A stretch of DNA of 7,262 bases. Source: an uncultured Lachnospiraceae bacterium. GTDB lineage: Bacteria > Bacillota_A > Clostridia > Lachnospirales > Lachnospiraceae. The notes below the pieces were generated by a model. It was not told where the DNA came from, ran no database searches, and saw nothing but the letters and a program-made list of their open reading frames with translations. The stretch lies in the NCBI GenBank assembly GCA_900553635.1, contig USDU01000127.1, forward strand, positions 1 to 7,262, written 5' to 3'. The position numbers and the translations under genes were made by a program. Positions 1 through 5,175 of the stretch are shown piece by piece (position 1 is the first letter of the stretch; every line of letters starts with the position of its first letter).

Positions 1-549
1 CTGCTCCTCATTATGTTCAGAGATACGCTCGCCGGTCATTTCATAATATTCCAAGGCGCGGATAACCCGCTTTACGTTGTTGGCATGGATTTCTTCCGCA
101 GCTTTTGGATCCACCTGGGCCAGTCGGGCGTGGAAGGCTTCCGGGCCTTCCTCTGCGGCCAGGGCCTCCAGGTTCGCGCGAAGCTCCGCATTTCCCTCAT
201 TTTCGGTAAAATCAATATCGTAGAGCAGCGCCTGGATATAGAAACCGGTGCCACCGGTCAGGATGGGGATGTGCCCCCGGGACCAGATGTCTTCCATGGC
301 GGCTTTTGCCAGTTTCTGGAAAAGAACCACATGAAAATCTTCCTCCGGTTCCAGAACATCGATCAGATGATGGGGGACGCCCTGCATCTCCTCCGGGCGG
401 ATCTTGGCGGATCCGATATCCATGCGGCGGTAAACCTGCATAGAGTCGGCGGAAATGATTTCGCCGTTTACGGCTTTCGCCAGGGCAATGGATAGCTTTG
501 TTTTTCCGACGGCGGTGGGGCCGGTCAGGATAATCAGGGGCTTTTTCAC
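1..549 (-). CDS. miaA: tRNA dimethylallyltransferase MiaA, 3' end cut by the window
   Basis: MiaA transfers a dimethylallyl group from DMAPP to N6 of adenosine 37 in tRNAs that read codons starting with U; this is the first step to ms2i6A and acts in the cytoplasm. Reading the minus strand from a GTG at 549-547 gives 183 open codons to the edge, against about 310 for the family. Visible motifs are the P-loop GPTAVGKT (residues 10-17), SADSMQVY (33-40, with the catalytic Asp at 35), PHHLID (59-64), PILTGGTGFY (95-104), and the VDP...IHANNVKRVIRALE block near 147-168. The start is fixed by AGGAGG at 559-564, 9 nt upstream, and by the P-loop lying at the expected distance. Its own promoter (586-614) follows the terminator of the upstream operon, so it is probably transcribed independently of the transporter. 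The tRNA-binding C-terminal part lies outside the window. Identification is very secure. Confidence 0.96.
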   Translation of the reverse strand, partial: MKKPLIILTGPTAVGKTKLSIALAKAVNGEIISADSMQVYRRMDIGSAKIRPEEMQGVPHHLIDVLEPEEDFHVVLFQKLAKAAMEDIWSRGHIPILTGGTGFYIQALLYDIDFTENEGNAELRANLEALAAEEGPEAFHARLAQVDPKAAEEIHANNVKRVIRALEYYEMTGERISEHNEEQ

Positions 550-585
550 GATGGACGTCCTCCTCTCTTAATTGCAATCTGTTTT

Positions 586-614
586 ATTCTAATATGAATT
601 GTTCGGATTTTCAA
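586..614 (-). promoter_or_regulatory. sigma-A-type promoter for miaA
   Basis: On the minus strand a -35 box TTGAAA (614-609) and a -10 box TAGAAT (591-586) are separated by exactly 17 bp. Each box differs from consensus by one base. Transcription would start near 579, giving a leader of about 30 nt before the GTG start. It sits between the transporter terminator and miaA, where a new promoter is needed. Inferred from sequence only. Confidence 0.75.
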
Positions 615-628
615 CCGGGTTTTGTGGT

Positions 629-666
629 AAAAATACAGGCGGGGGAGAAAATTTTTCTCCCCCGCC
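629..666 (-). terminator. intrinsic terminator of the ABC transporter operon
   Basis: A perfect 14-bp inverted repeat, GGCGGGGGAGAAAA (638-651) against its complement at 653-666, has a single base between the arms. In RNA the A/U inner pairs would open to form the loop over a GC-rich stem. Reading on the minus strand, the stem is followed by TGTA and then five Ts (633-629). It begins 43 nt after the ATPase stop codon. On the plus strand it is followed only by a short TTTT after 7 nt, so it could work weakly in that direction, but no plus-strand gene needs it. Confidence 0.9.
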
Positions 667-709
667 CTCACGTTTTAACAAAGACGCCTTGGTCAGAGAT
701 GTTTTTATT

Positions 710-1495
710 TTACCCCTGCGTGAAGCGGGACAGGAACTGTCGCGTACGCTCTTCGCGGGTATGCTCAAAGACCTCTTCGGGCGTGCCTTTTTCCAGGATG
801 CGGCCGTCATCCATGAAGATGACCTGGCTGGCCACGTCGCGGGCGAAGGCCATTTCATGGGTAACGATAATCATCGTGGTTTTCTGATCCGCCAGTTCTT
901 TGATGACTCTCAGGACCTCGCCGGTAAGCTCCGGGTCGAGGGCTGACGTCGGTTCATCAAAGCAGAGGATGTCCGGCTTCAAGGCAAGGGCGCGGGCGAT
1001 GGCCACACGCTGGCACTGACCGCCGGAAAGCTGGTGGGGATAGTTGTTCATTCTGTCCGCCAGTCCCATCTGGGTCAGGAGATTTTTGGCCTCGGCCTCG
1101 ATCTCTGCGTGAATTTCTTTTTTACGGGCTTTGTAGTCCGGCTGTTCTTTGGCCAGCAGCTCTTTGGCCAACATAACGTTGCCCAGGGCCGTGTACTGCG
1201 GGAACAGATTGAAAGACTGGAAGACCAGTCCGAAGTGCAGTCTCTTTTTACGGATCTCAGATTCCTGACGGGTCTGTGGATCTGCGGCGTCGAACAGGGT
1301 CTCGCCGTTTACACGGATGACGCCTGTGTCCGGGTGCTCCAGGAAGTTCAGGCAGCGGAGAAATGTGGTCTTACCGCTTCCGGAGGATCCGATGATGGAT
1401 ACTACATCGCCTTTTTCCAGGGTGAAGCTGATATCTTTTAAAACCTCTGTTTTGTCAAAGGTTTTGCTTACATGTTCTACTTCCAGTATTGCCAT
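710..1495 (-). CDS. polar amino acid ABC transporter ATP-binding protein (GlnQ/HisP type)
   Basis: This is the ATPase subunit (261 aa) that powers import of an amino acid across the cytoplasmic membrane with the permease and lipoprotein encoded just upstream. All nucleotide-binding elements are intact: Walker A GSSGSGKTT (36-44), Q-loop Gln93 in VFQSFNLFP, signature LSGGQCQR (156-163), Walker B ILCFDEPTSALD (176-187, with D180 and catalytic E181), and H-loop His213 in VTHEM. The FNLFP sequence and overall layout fit the polar amino acid (HisP/GlnQ/ArtP) family. A charged segment at about 110-137 (many K and E residues) is somewhat longer than in E. coli GlnQ, and the signature has Cys where Gln is usual. 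The ATG follows AAGGAGG at 1507-1513 (11-nt spacer), which overlaps the permease stop codon and suggests coupling. It is the last gene before the terminator. Substrate cannot be told from the ATPase. Confidence 0.95.
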   Translation of the reverse strand: MAILEVEHVSKTFDKTEVLKDISFTLEKGDVVSIIGSSGSGKTTFLRCLNFLEHPDTGVIRVNGETLFDAADPQTRQESEIRKKRLHFGLVFQSFNLFPQYTALGNVMLAKELLAKEQPDYKARKKEIHAEIEAEAKNLLTQMGLADRMNNYPHQLSGGQCQRVAIARALALKPDILCFDEPTSALDPELTGEVLRVIKELADQKTTMIIVTHEMAFARDVASQVIFMDDGRILEKGTPEEVFEHTREERTRQFLSRFTQG

Positions 1496-1511
1496 TCTTT
1501 TTACATCCTCC

Positions 1512-2198
1512 TTATCTGAAATAATCCAGTTTCCGCTCCAGACGCTCCAGAAGGACCGTCAGAACACCGTTGAATATCAGATAGTAGACGGCTGTGAAGA
1601 ACAGCGGCCAGATCTCACCCGCGATTCCCTGGGAGCCCTTCATGAAAGCCTGTCCGGCCCAGATAATCTCCTGCAGGGCGATGATACGCGCCAGGGAAGT
1701 ATCCTTTACCAGGGTGATGATCTCATTGGACATGGGCGGTACGATGCGCTTGATCATCTGCATCAGCTTAACCTTGAAGAAAATCTGGGTCTTGGTCATA
1801 CCAAGCACCAGACCGGCTTCTTCCTGCCCGGCAGGAACGCTCTGAATGCCGCCGCGATAGATTTCGGAAAAATAGCAGGCATAATTGAGGACGAAGGACA
1901 GGGACGCGGCCAGGAACCGACCGGTTTCTCCACCGCCCCAGATCTGCTTATGCAATACCAGTCCCGGGAAATAAAAGATGATTAAAAGCTGGATCATAAG
2001 CGGCGTACCGCGTATGATCCAGACGATAAATTTGGATAACATACTCAAGGGGCGGAATTTTGACATGGACCCGAAAGCTATCACCAGTCCTAAGGGTACC
2101 GCTCCTATCAATGTGATGAAAAATAATCTCAGTGTCTGCAGAAAGCCGCTGTTCAATGCTCCCAGAACAATCGGCATCTGTTCTATGATTCGTTCCAT
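1512..2198 (-). CDS. polar amino acid ABC transporter permease (HisM/GlnP type)
   Basis: This 228-aa integral membrane protein is the translocation subunit of the importer and probably works as a homodimer, because only one permease gene is present. It has an N-terminal amphipathic stretch (LNSGFLQTLRLFFITLIG), about five hydrophobic segments, the family motif IIRGTPLMIQLL (61-72), and the cytoplasmic EAA coupling loop (EEAGLVLGMTKTQIF, 126-140, followed by VPP at 153-155) that docks on the ATPase. The NYACYFSEIYRGGIQSVPAGQ region (105-125) is typical of the His/Glu/polar amino acid family. It starts 27 nt after the binding-protein stop. Its ribosome site is weak (GAGAAG at 2203-2208, only 4 nt from the ATG), and the gap is A-rich with no hairpin, so output may be lower than for its neighbours. 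Substrate is not predictable from this subunit. Confidence 0.94.
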   Translation of the reverse strand: MERIIEQMPIVLGALNSGFLQTLRLFFITLIGAVPLGLVIAFGSMSKFRPLSMLSKFIVWIIRGTPLMIQLLIIFYFPGLVLHKQIWGGGETGRFLAASLSFVLNYACYFSEIYRGGIQSVPAGQEEAGLVLGMTKTQIFFKVKLMQMIKRIVPPMSNEIITLVKDTSLARIIALQEIIWAGQAFMKGSQGIAGEIWPLFFTAVYYLIFNGVLTVLLERLERKLDYFR

Positions 2199-2225
2199 TT
2201 TACTTCTCTTTTGCTTTTATTTTTA

Positions 2226-3098
2226 TTACTCCTGTACCAAAGCAGCCTGTACGCCGTACTTCTCTGCGCACGCCTTCATGCTTCCATCTGCTGTGGCGTT
2301 TGCGAAGAACTCGTCCAGAACGGCTGCCAGGTCAGAACCCTTACGGAAGCCAACGCCGTATTTCTCACTGTTCAGGGCTACGGTATAAGTCAAATCCGCA
2401 TAGCTGGTTCCCTCGCCAATCATGGCCGCTGCCATCAGGGAGTCGATAACTGCCGCGTCGGATGTGCCGGATGCCACTTCAAGCAGGGCGTCGGACTGTG
2501 CCTTCACCGGTGTGTAATTAAGTCCAAGGGCGCTGACCTCTGCCTCTCCGGCGCTGCCAGCCTCTACCGCGAATCTTAAATCCTTCAGGCTGTCGGTATC
2601 CTGATACTTATCCGCTGCGTCCTTCGGTACTACGACTACCTGCGCGTTATTCAGGTATGCGCCGGTGCACTCCATGGAGCTTGTGACCTCGTCAGTCAGG
2701 GTCATTCCGTTCCATACACAGTCGATGCTCTTGCCGTCCAGCTCCAGGACCTTATTATCCCAGTCAATCTCTACGAACTCCACGTCTACGCCCAGGCTCT
2801 CCGCGAAGGCCTTTGCCATATCCGCGTCAAAGCCGACCCAGTCGCCATTGTCATCTTTATAATCCATGGGCTCGAAATCGGTGATGCCGACTACCAGAGT
2901 CCCCTTGTCTACCACATACGCCATGTCGCTGTCTGCGGAAGCTGTATCATCCTCTGCCGCGTCATCCGCGCTGTCCTCAGCCGCGTCCTGGGCGTCGGTA
3001 TTGGTTACTACTTCTTCTTTACCGGAAGATCCGCAGCCTGCCAGCATAGAAGCTGCCATTACTCCACATAAAAATACGCTTAATACTTTCTTTTTCAT
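2226..3098 (-). CDS. amino acid ABC transporter substrate-binding lipoprotein (SBP family 3)
   Basis: This extracytoplasmic receptor captures the substrate and delivers it to the permease. The 290-aa product begins MKKKVLSVFLCGVMAASMLAGC, cut below as pieces: basic N-terminus, hydrophobic core, and lipobox LAGC with Cys22 as the lipid-anchored residue. An Asp/Ala/Glu-rich tether (about 33-58) leads to the two-lobed domain: LVVGITDFEPM (68-78), family signature GFDADMAKAFAE (89-100), WNGMTLTDE (129-137), and the distal DAAVIDSLMA (214-223), whose Asp219 should bind the amino group. I chose the ATG at 3098 because GGGAGGA lies 7 nt upstream and the signal peptide begins there. The frame stays open to an ATG at 3152, but that would put 18 polar residues before the signal peptide. 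Unusual: the position of the conserved carboxylate-binding Arg (HisJ Arg77) appears to be Val138. First gene of the transporter operon. Confidence 0.93.
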   Translation of the reverse strand: MKKKVLSVFLCGVMAASMLAGCGSSGKEEVVTNTDAQDAAEDSADDAAEDDTASADSDMAYVVDKGTLVVGITDFEPMDYKDDNGDWVGFDADMAKAFAESLGVDVEFVEIDWDNKVLELDGKSIDCVWNGMTLTDEVTSSMECTGAYLNNAQVVVVPKDAADKYQDTDSLKDLRFAVEAGSAGEAEVSALGLNYTPVKAQSDALLEVASGTSDAAVIDSLMAAAMIGEGTSYADLTYTVALNSEKYGVGFRKGSDLAAVLDEFFANATADGSMKACAEKYGVQAALVQE

Positions 3099-3104
3099 AA
3101 TCTG

Positions 3105-3111
3105 TCCTCCC
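3105..3111 (-). promoter_or_regulatory. ribosome binding site that decides the lipoprotein start
   Basis: GGGAGGA on the minus strand is 6 nt from the ATG at 3098-3096. It selects the start that places a standard lipoprotein signal peptide at the N-terminus, over the upstream in-frame ATG at 3152, which has no good site. Confidence 0.85.
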
Positions 3112-3136
3112 ACTGCCGACTCTGCGGCTGATTCGT

Positions 3137-3200
3137 TACCGTTTTCTTTCATTCTCTACCATTCAATCACTGTACAACAATAAAGTGACGGTACCATTGA
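3137..3200 (-). repeat. complementary segments in the transporter leader
   Basis: In the predicted 5' leader, TACCGT (3193-3188) can pair with ACGGTA (3142-3137), enclosing a weaker TCACT/AGTGA pair. An alternative pair, ATTCAAT (overlapping the -10 box) and ATTGAAT, is also present. The stems are only 5-7 bp, so this may be coincidence. I see no match to a riboswitch or T-box that I know. Confidence 0.3.
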
Positions 3201-3229
3201 ATTTTAACATCTGGTTTCTGGTCTGTCAA
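3201..3229 (-). promoter_or_regulatory. strong extended -10 promoter of the ABC transporter operon
   Basis: The -35 box TTGACA (3229-3224) is perfect consensus. The -10 box TAAAAT (3206-3201) differs by one base, the spacer is 17 bp, and it ends in TGT, making an extended -10. Predicted transcription start is near 3194, giving a leader of about 95 nt before the lipoprotein ATG. The -35 box lies only 8 nt past the stop codon of the upstream TPR-like gene. The spacer contains a tandem ACCAGA repeat with a 7-bp period. Inferred from sequence only. Confidence 0.85.
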
Positions 3230-3237
3230 CCCGAACT

Positions 3238-4026
3238 TTACGCATAGCGGGTATTTTTTTCATATTCCCGCTCCAGCTCATAGATTTTCTCCGCCAGATG
3301 TTCCGGCTGTTCCAGATGCTCCTCTGCCTCGGACAGAAGCCGTTCATAGTCCTCCATATATTCTGAGAGCTGTTCTCCATGGACATTCTGAAGTTCCATG
3401 GCCTGTTCAAAATCTTCGTCGGACAGTCCCAGCCGCATGGAAAAGACATACTCCTTCAGAACCTCCGGATCCTTCTGGTACTGCCAGGATGTGCGAAATG
3501 CCCGTGCAGCCCTTCCAAACTGAAACAAACGACTGTAGCAGACGCCCAGATTGTTCCAGACATGGGCGTAAAACTCCACACCCAGCCGATCGCTCTGCCG
3601 GATGTCCAGAATCTTTTCATATTCATAAATGGACGCCAGATAATTACCATTGATGAAATATTCGTCGGCCCGGAGCTTCAGCCGTTCCTGCTCCTGGTAA
3701 GTATTCAGCACCTTCATCCTGGAAGAAAGCTCCGTCAGCTCCTCCCGGGTATAATAGTCGACGCTCCGAAGGATGGTCAGAACCATATTCTGGATGCTGC
3801 TTCCTGCCTCGGCTCCCTTTTTCAGCTTCTCCGCCAAATCCGGATTGTGGGCCTCCGTCCGAAGCCATTCCCAGAGGCGTTTCCCCAGCATCTGACGATC
3901 GGCCAGATAGACATTTTCGTACAGAAAAAACGCCAGCTCCTCCATGGAATACAGGCGGATACCCATGCTCTCTATGTAATAGGGCGTCTTTACCGGTTCA
4001 TCCCGGCAAATCATCACTGCTCCCAT
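3238..4026 (-). CDS. TPR-like helical protein of unknown function, coupled to the Hsp70-like gene
   Basis: I recognise this as a type of hypothetical protein seen in Lachnospiraceae, but have no function for it. The 262-aa product lacks a signal peptide or membrane segment, so it is probably cytoplasmic. The N-terminal part (about 15-70) is helical and aromatic-rich (PYYIESMGIRLYSMEELAFFLYEN in two runs). The middle holds two TPR-like hairpins: about 114-143 (ADEYFINGNYLASIYEYEKI) and 151-187 (VWNNLGVCYSRLFQFGRAARAF). The C-terminal 40 residues are Glu/Leu-rich and likely form a coiled coil. AAGGAGG at 4036-4042, 9 nt upstream, supports the ATG at 4026. A second ATG at 4014 overlaps the preceding TGA as TGATG, with GGGAG 5 nt upstream, and may be the conserved start (MICRDEPV). 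Either way it overlaps the DUF5716-like gene and should be translationally coupled to it. Role as its partner is inferred from order only. Confidence 0.85.
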   Translation of the reverse strand: MGAVMICRDEPVKTPYYIESMGIRLYSMEELAFFLYENVYLADRQMLGKRLWEWLRTEAHNPDLAEKLKKGAEAGSSIQNMVLTILRSVDYYTREELTELSSRMKVLNTYQEQERLKLRADEYFINGNYLASIYEYEKILDIRQSDRLGVEFYAHVWNNLGVCYSRLFQFGRAARAFRTSWQYQKDPEVLKEYVFSMRLGLSDEDFEQAMELQNVHGEQLSEYMEDYERLLSEAEEHLEQPEHLAEKIYELEREYEKNTRYA

Positions 4027-5141
4027 ACCCGCACGCCTCCTTCCTGACTCAAATCAACCGTTTCGTTCCAGACCATATCGGAAGAGGGAAACAGCTCGCC
4101 AAAGCCCAGATCCCGCACCTCTATCCGAAGCTTTTCCACGCCTTCGAATTCCACAAAAATCCGAAGCCTGGTGGTCCTGGAAGGCCGTTCCGGAATGCCG
4201 GTAAGCTCCAGGCTTTCCTTCAGCGTCATATATCCCTGCATGGGCTTTAAGATAAATTCCAGCACCGGTTCATCCAGAAGCAGGGCCTCGCACTGCGCCT
4301 TGGCCTCATACCAGCTGGTTCCCGCGTTCAGCAAGGTATAGAGGCTGTCTTTTCCCGTTCCCGGTGTGCGGATACCCACATTGTAGGGAATTTTATCTTC
4401 ACCCAGGAACACGTAGCTACGCTCCTCCGGATTCTTCAGTTCTTCCATGGCCCGGTAACAGGCCCCCTTGGCAAATAAGTTATTGCCCGCAAAGACGCGT
4501 TTCCCGGCACTGCAGAGAATCTTCAGGCTTTCTTCATACCATTTTCCATCGAAGCCCTCTCCCACCAGAAAAACAGAAGACACCGGACGGCCTCCGAAAA
4601 TATCCCGGGCAATGCCGGACAGCGCCAGATCCTTCTCCCCATTGGTATAATTCCCCAAGCCGGTCTGCCATTTTTCTTCTTTTTCCGCCCGGGCCATGGC
4701 CGGAATCGTCCTGCCGTTCACATTGAGCACAGCGCTCCTAAGTTCTCCTCCCTCGCAGGTAAAGAGAACGGACTGATGCCGCCAGATTTCCCGGGGCTGA
4801 TGCAGCACATAAGCACAGAAGCTCTCCTCACGGGACTGAACGAAAATCCGGCTCTCCGGAATGCCAATCATCTGCATGGCCGCCCGCCGAAGCTCCGCCG
4901 CTGTCTGCTCATCCGCCTGTTCCACACAGAATACCACGGCAGCCGCCTCGTGAATCTTACCGTAGGGCTTCAGAAGCCGCATGGCCTTTTTCAGAAAAGC
5001 CTCCGTGGTTTCTGTGGGGATTCTGTATTTCTCCGTTCCGGGCTCCACAGCTACCGAGACGGGTTCTTTTGATTTTTCATTCCAGCAGCAGATCTGCGAA
5101 TACTCTTTTCCCAGATCAAACCCTATTACAAAGGTTCCCAC
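4014..5141 (-). CDS. Hsp70/DnaK-like protein with degraded ATPase motifs and no lid (DUF5716-like)
   Basis: This 375-aa product matches what I remember as DUF5716 in Lachnospiraceae; the name is from memory. By eye it follows DnaK in order: phosphate-1-like GFDLGKEYSQ (7-16), connect-1-like IPESRIFVQSREESFCAYV (94-112), phosphate-2-like LFTCEGGELRSAVLNV (126-141), and adenosine-like VFLVGEGFDGKWYEESL (190-206). A substrate-domain-like beta region runs from YNVGIRTPG (253-261) through LTGIPERPSRTTRLRIFVEF (313-332) to IEVRDLG (340-346), closely resembling DnaK's LTGIPPAPRG block. Key ATPase residues seem lost: DnaK Thr11 is Lys12, Glu171 is Gln102, Asp194 is Thr128 and Thr199 is Glu133, so it may be a pseudo-ATPase. 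Subdomain IIB is very short and the helical lid is absent. The GTG start at 5141-5139 has AGGAGG (5151-5156) 9 nt upstream. It lies 34 nt after the DUF5717-like gene and overlaps the TPR-like gene. The chaperone-like role is inferred. Confidence 0.85.
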   Translation of the reverse strand: MGTFVIGFDLGKEYSQICCWNEKSKEPVSVAVEPGTEKYRIPTETTEAFLKKAMRLLKPYGKIHEAAAVVFCVEQADEQTAAELRRAAMQMIGIPESRIFVQSREESFCAYVLHQPREIWRHQSVLFTCEGGELRSAVLNVNGRTIPAMARAEKEEKWQTGLGNYTNGEKDLALSGIARDIFGGRPVSSVFLVGEGFDGKWYEESLKILCSAGKRVFAGNNLFAKGACYRAMEELKNPEERSYVFLGEDKIPYNVGIRTPGTGKDSLYTLLNAGTSWYEAKAQCEALLLDEPVLEFILKPMQGYMTLKESLELTGIPERPSRTTRLRIFVEFEGVEKLRIEVRDLGFGELFPSSDMVWNETVDLSQEGGVRVWEQ

Positions 5142-5175
5142 TGTCTGCTACCTCCTTGTCCGAACAAATGTCAGT

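Noticed and set aside
212..577. Minus-strand frame of 121 codons overlapping the start of miaA
   Set aside because: It is a frame-shifted reading of miaA; the P-loop and all family motifs are in the other frame, and its product is Arg/Pro-rich without pattern.
1501..1506. ATG-TAA minimal reading frame between the ATPase ribosome site and its start
   Set aside because: The ATG directly abuts the AGGAGG with no spacer, so initiation there is unlikely; chance.
3099..3152. 18-codon N-terminal extension of the binding protein from an ATG at 3152
   Set aside because: It would put polar residues before a complete lipoprotein signal peptide and has no good ribosome site, whereas the ATG at 3098 has one.
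5154..5168. TTGT-TCGG-ACAA hairpin before the Hsp70-like gene
   Set aside because: Only four mostly A/U pairs, no T-run after it; too weak to call a regulatory element or terminator.
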